In this document: positions 1-6,983 of the stretch, one piece after another | Layout of the letters: the number at the start of each line of letters is the position of its first letter | Numbering within the stretch: position 1 is the first letter of the stretch | Assembly (NCBI GenBank): GCA_964638005.1 | Contig: CAZWXS010000062.1 | Span: forward strand, 1-13,134 | Direction: 5' to 3' | Source: JAAYYM01 sp964638005 | GTDB taxonomy: Bacteria; Bacillota; Clostridia; Lachnospirales; Lachnospiraceae | Length of the DNA stretch: 13,134 nt | Made by a program: the position numbers and the translations under genes | The notes under the pieces: model-generated | What the model was told of the DNA's origin: nothing | Database searches by the model: none | What the model saw: only the letters and a program-made list of their open reading frames with translations

Positions 1-144
1 GTACTATATCTTGATAAAATTTCAAGCATTTTCGCTACATATTGAGCATTTATTTTAAGTGTGCAGCCATACTATGACAGAATCCGCATTTTCCAAACAC
101 CGGGCTGTTTTCTTATGTTCAATGTAAATGACAGACGATTATGA

Positions 145-171
145 ACACATTCTTGAAACACACATAGTATA
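145..171 (+). promoter_or_regulatory. Candidate sigma-K-like promoter of the Cys-rich gene
   Basis: AC at 145-146, a 16-nt spacer, then CATAGTATA at 163-171 fits the Bacillus sigma-K pattern AC-N16/17-CATANNNTA. A start site near 178 would leave a leader of about 20 nt before the GGAGG at 188-192. A sigma-A reading also exists: TTGAAA at 153-158, 16 nt, CATAAT at 175-180, but that would put the start at about 187, on the edge of the ribosome binding site. Which sigma factor acts here is inference. Confidence 0.4.
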
Positions 172-199
172 TAGCATAATCAATATTGGAGGATGACAC

Positions 200-427
200 A
201 TGGGCGATATAAATTGCGGGTGCGGCATGCCAAGTGATTGCGGCCGTCGTAACAATGGAGGCTGTGGTTCTATCATTTGGATTATCCTGATTCTTTGTCT
301 TTGCAATAACGGAAATGACAGCTGCGGCGGTGGTTCCGGATTATTCGGCGGCGATGGTGACGGCTGTAGCTGTATCATCATTATTCTCTTGTTACTGTGC
401 TGCGGTGGCGGAAATTCTTTCTGCTAA
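200..427 (+). CDS. Small Cys/Gly-rich protein with two hydrophobic repeats (chorion-like high-cysteine type)
   Basis: This is a 75-residue protein with 12 cysteines (6, 8, 14, 22, 33, 35, 42, 56, 58, 67, 68, 75) and 19 glycines. It holds two similar units, roughly residues 22-39 and 56-72. In each, a Cys leads into an Ile/Leu-rich stretch (IIWIILIL; IIIILLLL), then a Cys pair, then a Gly/Asn tail, which suggests internal duplication. The ATG at 200 has a perfect GGAGG at 188-192, 7 nt away. No signal peptide or enzyme motif is visible. Similar short high-cysteine proteins are common in Lachnospiraceae and are loosely named chorion-class proteins; their function is unknown. The composition and the sigma-K-like promoter make a disulfide-linked spore-coat or envelope component plausible, but this is inference. 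The gene ends at its own terminator (440-479) and is therefore separate from the downstream pair. Confidence 0.8.
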   Translation: MGDINCGCGMPSDCGRRNNGGCGSIIWIILILCLCNNGNDSCGGGSGLFGGDGDGCSCIIIILLLLCCGGGNSFC

Positions 428-439
428 TCATTCTTACAA

Positions 440-479
440 GGCAGTTGGCCGTCGCATTGACGGTCAACCGCCATTTTTA
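440..479 (+). terminator. Rho-independent terminator of the Cys-rich gene
   Basis: Hairpin: GGC at 440-442 and GTTGGCCGTC at 444-453 pair with GACGGTCAAC at 459-468 and GCC at 470-472, around a 5-nt loop. There is one G-U pair and one A/C mismatch. It is followed by ATTTTTAT. It lies 13 nt after the stop codon of the Cys-rich gene. Confidence 0.88.
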
Positions 480-509
480 TCCTATGGATTCCGAACAGTT
501 TATCCGCAT

Positions 510-535
510 ACTCTGCCAACGGAATACATAATATA
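510..535 (+). promoter_or_regulatory. Candidate sigma-K-like promoter of the hypothetical gene pair
   Basis: CATAATATA at 527-535 fits the CATANNNTA -10 pattern, with AC at 510-511 and a 15-nt spacer, one shorter than usual. It lies between the preceding terminator and the ribosome binding site at 555-560. No good sigma-A pair is visible here. The match is short and may be chance; its weight comes from the same pattern appearing in front of the neighbouring Cys-rich gene. Confidence 0.3.
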
Positions 536-567
536 TTGTAATCACAATACGTACAGGAAGCATGTGT

Positions 568-1035
568 ATGGATCACAAGGAAAATGAATATATCTCTGAA
601 TTCGATGAAATGACCACAACCGATCGGATCCGCATGTTAAAGGCTGCTCTCCCTTATGTAGAGATTGGGATGCAGCAATATATGGCGATCTATATCAAGC
701 TTCTGGAATTGATGTACATCATCTCTTATTTCAGAAATGAACCACAGGCATTCTCAGCGCACTTTTCCAAGTGTAAAAAGAGCGATCCCCGTGAAGTCAT
801 GAACGGATTAAAAAAATATTGTTCCAAGAGTGAACAGGCTTCCGTTGAACAGATCCTGCAAATGATGCAGGCATTTGAGATGTACAAGAAATACAGTGCC
901 TTCATGCAGCCATTCGAATCCATGAACGCAGGCACATCCGAAGACTCCGGCGGTGACAACAATCCTTTCTCCTCTTTGGTCGGAATGCTGTCGCCTGAAC
1001 AAAAGAAAATGTTTGAAGCATTTCGGGAAATGTAA
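568..1035 (+). CDS. Hypothetical protein, 155 aa, helical
   Basis: I do not recognise a named family. The ATG at 568 is chosen over the in-frame ATG at 562 because AGGAAG at 555-560 lies 7 nt from 568 but only 1 nt from 562. The protein looks soluble and alpha-helical. It has an N-terminal segment with a KAALPYVEIGMQQYMAIYIK pattern, a Cys/Lys-rich middle, a Met/Gln-rich helix (ILQMMQAFEMYKKY) and a C-terminal tail, LSPEQKKMFEAFREM, after a Gly/Ser/Asn linker. There is no signal peptide, membrane segment or catalytic motif. It sits 24 nt before another small gene with a similar Met/Gln-rich tail, and the two are probably co-transcribed. Paired helical proteins of this appearance occur in Clostridia genomes without known function (from memory, not searched). 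A role in sporulation is only suggested by the promoter pattern and by the Cys-rich neighbour. Confidence 0.72.
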   Translation: MDHKENEYISEFDEMTTTDRIRMLKAALPYVEIGMQQYMAIYIKLLELMYIISYFRNEPQAFSAHFSKCKKSDPREVMNGLKKYCSKSEQASVEQILQMMQAFEMYKKYSAFMQPFESMNAGTSEDSGGDNNPFSSLVGMLSPEQKKMFEAFREM

Positions 1036-1059
1036 TTCTATCCAGGAAAGGAACAGAAA

Positions 1060-1335
1060 ATGGTTAATGAACAATGGATCAATGACCCGAGTCTGAAAGG
1101 AATCAGTCGGGACAGATTGGATTTTCTACAAAAGCTTGTCGTGGATTCCGGTAAAATCTCCGAAAAAGAAAAAATGCCGTTCCTGTTGGCTCTTGCTTCA
1201 AAAGCCAAAAAGAACAGCATTGTATTTACATCGGATGAAACAAACCGCATCATCAGTGTTCTGAAAAAATACAGTTCACCGGATGAGCATGCTCGTATGG
1301 ATCAGCTCATGCAGATGTATTCCATGTTCAGCTAA
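1060..1335 (+). CDS. Hypothetical protein, 91 aa, partner of the preceding gene
   Basis: The ATG at 1060 is preceded by AAGG at 1048-1051 with 8-nt spacing. Residues about 10-60 read as two amphipathic helices: LDFLQKLVVDSG, then MPFLLALASKAKKNSIVFTSDETNRIISVLKKY. The protein ends with DQLMQMYSMF. This arrangement recalls a small Clostridia-specific family of unknown function that begins with a DP.L..I....L.FL pattern (recognised from memory, not searched). No signal, membrane segment or active-site motif is seen. The gene follows the 155-aa gene by 24 nt on the same strand and probably forms an operon with it. It converges with the mgtC-like gene, with only 12 nt between the stops and no visible terminator. 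Confidence 0.72.
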   Translation: MVNEQWINDPSLKGISRDRLDFLQKLVVDSGKISEKEKMPFLLALASKAKKNSIVFTSDETNRIISVLKKYSSPDEHARMDQLMQMYSMFS

Positions 1336-1347
1336 TCTCTGACAGCA

Positions 1348-2040
1348 TCATATCTCTTCCAGATAAAGAACGCCTTCAATGTCCCTGCATGCACTAAGAA
1401 TCTCTTCTCGTTCACTGCTGTGATTCATCTCAACGGTGATCAATGCAGTGACGAAGTCGTTCTTAATCTTTGTCTTATTGATTTCAAAGTTATCCAGCCT
1501 GACATTCATAGCTCTGACCATCTTCAAAAATTCAGATGCATGCTTCAGCGTGTCCACCTCCACATACAGATCCAACACCTTGGAATGATGTACGACATAT
1601 GTATCGAGTCTTGCAAGTCCTCCAAACGTTATGATTACAAGAATCAGCATCACGATTGCACCAGACCAGAACCCGATACCCGCTGCAAGTCCGAGGCATG
1701 CACATGCCCACAGTCCCGCTGCCGTCGTAAGTCCACGCACCTGATTACGTCCGGTCACAATGATCGTTCCGACTCCCAAAAATCCGACACCGCTGATGAC
1801 CTGCGCTCCCATTCTGGTCGGGTCTATATCCATCTCCGGAAAAGCCTCACATGCATACTGCGCCGTCAGCATGACAATCGCCGATCCCATACAAACCAGA
1901 ACATGCGTCTTAATCCCCGCACCTCTTCTCTTGCGTGCACGATCAATCCCGATGATTGTCCCCGCCAAGACAGCAAATCCAAGGCGGCAGACTACAGAAA
2001 CAATATTTACATCTTGGATACTTGTTAAAAGATCGGTCAT
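1348..2040 (-). CDS. MgtC/SapB-family membrane protein
   Basis: The protein has 230 residues. The N-terminal part has about four to five hydrophobic helices and the family's conserved stretches: RLGFAVLAGTIIGIDR with a following R/K cluster, GIKTHVLVCMGSA, and ISGVGFLGVGTI followed by VRGLTTAAGLWACACLGLAAG. The last about 80 residues are a soluble ACT-like tail. MgtC in Salmonella is tied to growth in low magnesium and acts on the F-type ATP synthase; many SapB homologues have no known role, so I give no gene symbol. The ATG at 2040 is preferred over a GTG at 2046 because GGAGG (2050-2046) overlaps that GTG and lies 5 nt from the ATG. It starts 31 nt after the leuS stop, with no terminator between, so it is probably co-transcribed with leuS. 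Confidence 0.9.
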   Translation of the reverse strand: MTDLLTSIQDVNIVSVVCRLGFAVLAGTIIGIDRARKRRGAGIKTHVLVCMGSAIVMLTAQYACEAFPEMDIDPTRMGAQVISGVGFLGVGTIIVTGRNQVRGLTTAAGLWACACLGLAAGIGFWSGAIVMLILVIITFGGLARLDTYVVHHSKVLDLYVEVDTLKHASEFLKMVRAMNVRLDNFEINKTKIKNDFVTALITVEMNHSSEREEILSACRDIEGVLYLEEI

Positions 2041-2071
2041 GAACACCTCCGCAATGTGTCATTTATTTTAT

Positions 2072-4489
2072 TTACTTCTGCACCAAATTCACAATACGCC
2101 CGGGAACATAAATTTCTTTCACGATCGTCCCCGTCAGTTTATCTGCCACAGCCTCTTTACCGGCTGCAATCACAGACTCCTTATCCGCATCCTTGTCAAT
2201 CATGATGGTCGCCTTGATCTTTCCGTTAATCTGTACGGCAATCTCTATTGTGCTTTCAACAGTCTTGGCCTCATCATATTCAGGCCATGTGGACTGATAC
2301 ACTCTGCCCTGACAGCCGATGATCTTCCACAATTCTTCTGTAATATGCGGTGCTACAGGATTCAAAAGCTTGATCAGGGTGATGAACTCGCCCTTGGTCA
2401 CGCTGTTCTTCTTGTAAAAATCGTTAATCAGAGCCATCATGGCTGCGATCGCCGTGTTATATTTGAGATTTTCAAAGTCATAGCTTACCTTCTTGATTGT
2501 CTGGTGCATCTTGGTTACCATGTCGTCCGAATAATTCTCGTCTTCTGTCATGATATCCTGCAACTTCCAGACTCTTTCGAGAAACCTGCGGCAGCCTTTG
2601 ACACCGTCTTCCGACCATGATGCGCTAAGTTCGAAGGCTCCTATAAACATCTCATAAGTTCTGAGCGTGTCTGCACCGTAATCCCTTACGATATCATCCG
2701 GATTGACGACATTGCCGCGGGATTTGGACATCTTCTCTCCGTTCTCACCGAGAATCATGCCGTGTGAAGTACGTTTCTTGTAAGGTTCCGGGCAGGGTAC
2801 AACACCCTCGTCATAGAGGAATCTGTGCCAGAATCTTGAATAGAGCAGATGCAGTGTGGTATGCTCCATTCCACCGTTGTACCAGTCTACCGGCATCCAG
2901 TATTCAAGGGCTTCTTTACTTGCCAGTGCTTCTGTATTGGTAGGGTCTGTATATCGTAAGAAATACCATGAGGAGCCTGCCCACTGCGGCATCGTATCTG
3001 TCTCACGCTGTGCAGGGCCTCCACAGCACGGACATGTTGTATTGACCCAGTCTGTCATAGCTGCAAGCGGTGATTCTCCGTTGTCGGTCGGCATATAACT
3101 CTCTACCTCCGGTAATTCAAGCGGAAGCTCCGATTCCGGAAGTGCCACGTAACCACATTTATCACATTTTACAATCGGAATAGGCTCTCCCCAGTAACGC
3201 TGTCTGGAAAATACCCAGTCACGAAGCTTGAAATTGACCTTCTTCTCTCCGATTCCCTTTTGTTCTAAGAATGCAATAATCTTCTTTTTGGCTTCCGTCA
3301 CCTCAAGTCCGTTCAGAAAATCAGAATTTACAAGGACTCCGGTTGCCACATCTGTAAAGGCAGCTTCATTGATATCTACTTCTTCGCCGTTCTTGGCTAC
3401 GACTTGAAGGAGCGGCAGATGAAACTTCTGTGCAAACTCCCAGTCTCTGTCATCGTGTGCCGGAACTGCCATGATTGCGCCTGTTCCGTAGGTCATCAAT
3501 ACATAGTCGGATACCCATACCGGAATCTCCTTGCCGTTTACGGGATTGATGGCTGTAAATCCTTCTATATTAACACCTGTCTTATCCTTGGCAAGTTCTG
3601 TACGTTCAAAATCAGACTTCTTGGCTGCCGCCTCACGATATGCTATAATCTCATCCCAGTTCTTGATGGTATCCTTATATTTATCCAAAAACGGATGCTC
3701 GGGAGACAATACCATATAGGTTGCTCCAAACAGGGTATCCGGTCTGGTTGTATAAATACGCAGCTTATCTTCCTTATCCTTCAGTGCAAAGTCTACCTCT
3801 GCACCTTCGGAGCGTCCGATCCAATTCTTTTGGGATACCTTGACACGTTCTACATAATCCACGCTGTCGAGCCCTTCCAAAAGCTTGTCTGCATATTCGG
3901 TAATCTTGAGCATCCACTGGCTCTTTACCTTGCGGACAACCTCTGCGCCGCAGCGCTCGCAGACACCGTTAACTACCTCTTCATTTGCAAGGCCTACCTT
4001 ACAGGAGGTACACCAGTTGATCGGCATCTCTGTCTTATATGCCAGTCCCGCATTGAACAATTTCAAAAAGATCCACTGTGTCCATTTATAATAATTGATA
4101 TCGGTTGTATTAACTTCTCTGTCCCAATCAAAGGAATAACCGAGAGAATGTAATTGTCCCTTGAACCGTTCTACATTATTCTTTGTCACGATCCTTGGGT
4201 GTATGTGATTCTTGATGGCGTAATTCTCGGTCGGTAGTCCGAATGCGTCCCAGCCCATCGGATACAGCACATTATAACCCTGCATTCTCTTCTTGCGGGC
4301 AACAATATCAAGTGCGGTATAAGGCCTTGGGTGTCCTACATGCAATCCCTGTCCCGAAGGATAAGGAAACTCCACCAATGCATAGTATTTCGGCTTTGAG
4401 TAATCGTCAGATGTCTTAAATGCATGCTCATCATCCCATACCTTCTGCCATGTCTGTTCTACTTCCCTGTGATTATATGGTACTGCCAT
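2072..4489 (-). CDS. leuS: Leucyl-tRNA synthetase
   Basis: This class I aminoacyl-tRNA synthetase charges tRNA-Leu with leucine in the cytoplasm. The 805 residues match the usual bacterial length. The HIGH signature is HVGH at residues 50-53, preceded by FPYPSGQGL. A zinc-binding cysteine set (CTSC...CERC) follows. The CP1 editing domain includes YTTRPDTLFG and the GTGAIMAVPAHDDRD stretch. A second Cys cluster (CDKC...CPCC) precedes the KMSKS loop at residues 586-590 (KMSKSRGN). The anticodon-binding and C-terminal domains follow, with the expected VQINGKIKATI segment. The ATG at 4489 is preferred over an upstream TTG because GGAGG at 4502-4498 lies 8 nt from it. It has its own promoter and a short leader without a T-box. 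The next gene on the strand is the mgtC-like gene. Confidence 0.98.
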   Translation of the reverse strand: MAVPYNHREVEQTWQKVWDDEHAFKTSDDYSKPKYYALVEFPYPSGQGLHVGHPRPYTALDIVARKKRMQGYNVLYPMGWDAFGLPTENYAIKNHIHPRIVTKNNVERFKGQLHSLGYSFDWDREVNTTDINYYKWTQWIFLKLFNAGLAYKTEMPINWCTSCKVGLANEEVVNGVCERCGAEVVRKVKSQWMLKITEYADKLLEGLDSVDYVERVKVSQKNWIGRSEGAEVDFALKDKEDKLRIYTTRPDTLFGATYMVLSPEHPFLDKYKDTIKNWDEIIAYREAAAKKSDFERTELAKDKTGVNIEGFTAINPVNGKEIPVWVSDYVLMTYGTGAIMAVPAHDDRDWEFAQKFHLPLLQVVAKNGEEVDINEAAFTDVATGVLVNSDFLNGLEVTEAKKKIIAFLEQKGIGEKKVNFKLRDWVFSRQRYWGEPIPIVKCDKCGYVALPESELPLELPEVESYMPTDNGESPLAAMTDWVNTTCPCCGGPAQRETDTMPQWAGSSWYFLRYTDPTNTEALASKEALEYWMPVDWYNGGMEHTTLHLLYSRFWHRFLYDEGVVPCPEPYKKRTSHGMILGENGEKMSKSRGNVVNPDDIVRDYGADTLRTYEMFIGAFELSASWSEDGVKGCRRFLERVWKLQDIMTEDENYSDDMVTKMHQTIKKVSYDFENLKYNTAIAAMMALINDFYKKNSVTKGEFITLIKLLNPVAPHITEELWKIIGCQGRVYQSTWPEYDEAKTVESTIEIAVQINGKIKATIMIDKDADKESVIAAGKEAVADKLTGTIVKEIYVPGRIVNLVQK

Positions 4490-4528
4490 GTTACATTCCT
4501 CCAATAGTATTTCGTCCGGTACCCTAAA

Positions 4529-4557
4529 ATTCTACTCATATTATTCCCTTTTGTCAA
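4529..4557 (-). promoter_or_regulatory. Sigma-A promoter of leuS
   Basis: On the minus strand, TTGACA (4557-4552) is a perfect -35. It is followed by a 17-nt spacer and TAGAAT (4534-4529) as -10. A start near 4522 leaves a leader of about 30 nt before the ATG at 4489. Confidence 0.85.
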
Positions 4558-4580
4558 GGAAAACAACGGCATATCACAAA

Positions 4581-4620
4581 GTGAAAAAGGAAAGGACATG
4601 AATCTGCTCCATGTCCCTTC
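4581..4620 (-). terminator. Rho-independent terminator of the EF-G-like gene
   Basis: Minus-strand hairpin: GGACATG (4616-4610) pairs with CATGTCC (4600-4594) around a 9-nt loop, followed by TTTCCTTTTTCAC. It lies about 45 nt after the stop codon of the EF-G-like gene and upstream of the leuS promoter, so the two genes are separate units. Confidence 0.82.
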
Positions 4621-4664
4621 ACCTGTATCATAATATAATTGTATTCTGTAGGTTCTTTCTGATT

Positions 4665-6758
4665 TTATGCTTCGGAATTATCCACCAGCTTATCAGCTCT
4701 TGCGATAATTTCCTTCTCCTGTACATCTGACGGAGCCTGCTCATAACGTGCGAATTCGTATTCATAATCGCCGCGGCCGCCTGTCATGGAACGAAGGTCT
4801 GTTGAATAACCGTGCAATCCTGTCATCGGAATGTCTGCTTCGATGACCTGCTTGCCGTTACCGATCGGATTCATGCCAAGTACGCGGCCTCTTCGCTTGT
4901 TCAGATCACCCATGACATCACCTGTATAGTTATCCGGTACTGTCACCTTCAGCTTTGCAATCGGCTCCATCAGGATCGGGCCTGCTTCCATGATACCCTT
5001 CTTGAACGCCTGTATGGTTGCCATCTTAAATGCCTGCTCTGAGGAATCTACCGGATGGTAACTTCCGTCATAGAGAATCGCCTTGATGCCGACTACCGGA
5101 TATGCGGCAAGAGGTCCCTTTAACACTGACTCTGCCAGACCCTTTTCCACTGCCGGGAAGTAGTTCTTCGGAACTGCGCCGCCGACAACCATCTGTTCAA
5201 ACTCATATGCCTTCTCAAGGTCTCCGAGCGGTTCAAATTTCATTTTAACATGTCCGTACTGTCCATGTCCGCCTGACTGCTTCTTATACTTGGACTCTAC
5301 ATCAGAGGTCTTCTTAATGGTCTCTCTGAATGCCACCTTAGGCTCTGAGAGTTCGATTTCTACCTTATATACATTCTGCAACTTGCTTGCCACAACCTCA
5401 AGATGCTGATCTCCCATACCATATAACAGTGTCTGTCTGTTCTCACCGTCATTGACATTTTTCAAAGTCAGGTCTTCGTTCATCATCTTAGACAATGCAC
5501 CGGAGATTTTGTCGATGTCTGCCTTGTTCTTTGCTTTGTATCTCATACATGTATAAGGCTTGCTGATCTCAGTCATACCGTACTTGATCGGTGTCGCCTT
5601 GGTACAGAGCGTATCACCTGTTCTTGCAGCTGACAGCTTCTGAATAGCACCGATATCACCGGCATGAAGTTCCTTGACTTCAATCGGCTTGTTGCCCTGC
5701 AGTACAAACAATTTGGAGATTCTTTCTTCAATGTCCTTATCCTGATTGTATATCGTGTCGTCTGCCTTAAATACACCGGAGCATACCTTGATCAATGAAT
5801 ATTTCCCGATAAACGGATCCACGATGGTCTTCCAGATATATGCTGACTTCGGCTTGGAGAAATCATAATTCGCCTGGAATATCTCATTTGTCTTCATATT
5901 GATTCCGGCTACCTCTCTCATATCCGGACTCGGGAAGTACTTGATGATGTCATCAATCAATGTAAAGACACCCTGGCACAAAACATTGGAGCCCATGGAA
6001 ATCGGGACGATGCTGCCGTCAAATACGCTGACACGAAGTGCAGAACGAATCTCTGCTTCCGAGAATGTCTCGCCACCGAAATATCTCTCCATGAAATCTT
6101 CACTTGTCTCGGCAACCGCTTCTAACAGGGCATCCCTGCAAATCTGCAGATTCGGCTCTGAATAATCAGGTATGTCACAGGGTACTACTTCGCCCTTCTC
6201 TGTCCATCTGTTACCGGTCTCGCTGACTACATTGACATAGCCGACAAATTTCTCATTTTCTCTGATTGGCAGATGGAACGGTGCAATCTTCTTACCGTAT
6301 CTTTCTGTCAAGTCTTCCACTACCTGACGATAACTTGCATTATCCACATCCATATCTGTAACGAAGAACATCCTCGGCAGCTTATACTTCTCACACAGCT
6401 CCCATGCCTTCTCCGTACCAACTTCGATACCTGCTTTGCCGGACACGACAATGATTGCCCCTGCCGCTGCGCCGACTGCTTCTTCTACTTCACCTACAAA
6501 ATCAAAATAACCCGGAGTATCCAGCACATTGATCTTCGTGCCTTCCCATTCGATTGGAACGACTGATGTTCCGATAGAGAATTGTCTTTTCTGTTCTTCT
6601 TTATCGTAATCACTGATTGTGTTACCGTCCGCAATCTTGCCCATGCGGTTCGTAATTCCTGAAAGATATGCCATTGCCTCTACCAAGCTGGTCTTGCCGG
6701 CGCCCCCGTGACCCAAGAGTACCACGTTACGAATCTTGTCAGTTGTGTAAACATTCAT
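4665..6758 (-). CDS. Elongation factor G-like GTPase (EF-G2 type)
   Basis: This is a 697-residue, five-domain translational GTPase. The P-loop is GHGGAGKT (16-23) and the switch I region reads SDYDKEEQKRQFSI rather than the canonical EF-G form. Switch II is DTPGYFDF (80-87), so Tyr84 stands where canonical EF-G has the catalytic His. The G4 motif is TDMD (134-137) in place of NKMD. Domain IV has GGHGQYGHV and GSYHPVDSSEQAFK; the C-terminal domain V is complete. The substitutions in G1 and switch II match the EF-G2 class, a paralogue group separate from the main translocase FusA, so I leave the symbol empty. Its cellular role is uncertain. The ATG at 6758 is chosen because GGAGG (6772-6768) sits 9 nt upstream; the longer open frame back to 6830 runs through the promoter and ribosome binding site. 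It is transcribed alone, divergently from the aro operon. Confidence 0.92.
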   Translation of the reverse strand: MNVYTTDKIRNVVLLGHGGAGKTSLVEAMAYLSGITNRMGKIADGNTISDYDKEEQKRQFSIGTSVVPIEWEGTKINVLDTPGYFDFVGEVEEAVGAAAGAIIVVSGKAGIEVGTEKAWELCEKYKLPRMFFVTDMDVDNASYRQVVEDLTERYGKKIAPFHLPIRENEKFVGYVNVVSETGNRWTEKGEVVPCDIPDYSEPNLQICRDALLEAVAETSEDFMERYFGGETFSEAEIRSALRVSVFDGSIVPISMGSNVLCQGVFTLIDDIIKYFPSPDMREVAGINMKTNEIFQANYDFSKPKSAYIWKTIVDPFIGKYSLIKVCSGVFKADDTIYNQDKDIEERISKLFVLQGNKPIEVKELHAGDIGAIQKLSAARTGDTLCTKATPIKYGMTEISKPYTCMRYKAKNKADIDKISGALSKMMNEDLTLKNVNDGENRQTLLYGMGDQHLEVVASKLQNVYKVEIELSEPKVAFRETIKKTSDVESKYKKQSGGHGQYGHVKMKFEPLGDLEKAYEFEQMVVGGAVPKNYFPAVEKGLAESVLKGPLAAYPVVGIKAILYDGSYHPVDSSEQAFKMATIQAFKKGIMEAGPILMEPIAKLKVTVPDNYTGDVMGDLNKRRGRVLGMNPIGNGKQVIEADIPMTGLHGYSTDLRSMTGGRGDYEYEFARYEQAPSDVQEKEIIARADKLVDNSEA

Positions 6759-6801
6759 ATTCAAGTTCCTCCAATACTTTTTAGTTTGTACCCATGGTAA
6801 T

Positions 6802-6830
6802 ATTGTAATAAAAAGAAGGGCAAATTGCAA
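6802..6830 (-). promoter_or_regulatory. Sigma-A promoter of the EF-G-like gene
   Basis: On the minus strand, TTGCAA (6830-6825), a 17-nt spacer and TACAAT (6807-6802) form a good -35/-10 pair. It lies about 45 nt upstream of the ATG, with AT-rich sequence further upstream. Confidence 0.75.
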
Positions 6831-6873
6831 GTTCTTTATACATATTTAACAAATTTAATATTTTACCACGTTG

Positions 6874-6901
6874 AAGTGTAGCACTTTAATGCATTTAAGT
6901 G
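6874..6901 (+). promoter_or_regulatory. Possible operator: AAGTG/CACTT dyad cluster next to the aro promoter
   Basis: A 20-bp near-perfect palindrome at 6882-6901 (CACTT...AATGCATT...AAGTG, one mismatched pair) ends exactly one base before the -35 of the aro promoter. AAGTG at 6874-6878 forms a second, overlapping dyad with the CACTT at 6882-6886. It lies between two divergent promoters. The position suits a transcription-factor site; the factor is unknown. Confidence 0.45.
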
Positions 6902-6930
6902 TTGACAACCTCTCTTCGACTCGTTAAAAT
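6902..6930 (+). promoter_or_regulatory. Sigma-A promoter of the aroF-tyrA-aroA operon
   Basis: TTGACA (6902-6907), a 17-nt spacer and TAAAAT (6925-6930). The predicted start near 6937 gives a leader of about 45 nt before the aroF ATG, too short for a T-box or an attenuator. Confidence 0.88.
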
Positions 6931-6983
6931 GAAGTACGAAGAAGAAAATATAATATTCTCATACAAAGAAAGGTCGTATTATT

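Noticed and set aside
1..144. Possible end of an upstream gene or terminator (AAACA/TGTTT near 98-113)
   Set aside because: The stem is only about 5 bp with mismatches and no open frame with coding character reaches it; nothing supportable in this stretch.
1336..1347. Terminator between the convergent 91-aa gene and the mgtC-like gene
   Set aside because: No stem or T-tract is visible in the 12-nt gap or immediately around it.
1420..2620. Long plus-strand open frames opposite the mgtC-like gene and leuS
   Set aside because: They run antisense to proteins with clear family signatures, have no ribosome binding sites and give Ser/His/Cys-rich translations typical of shadow frames.
3404..4153. 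249-codon plus-strand open frame opposite leuS
   Set aside because: Antisense to conserved leuS domains, with no recognisable motif or initiation signals.
6759..6830. N-terminal extension of the EF-G-like protein from 6830
   Set aside because: It translates through the promoter and GGAGG of the gene; the ATG at 6758 has ideal spacing and matches the family start.
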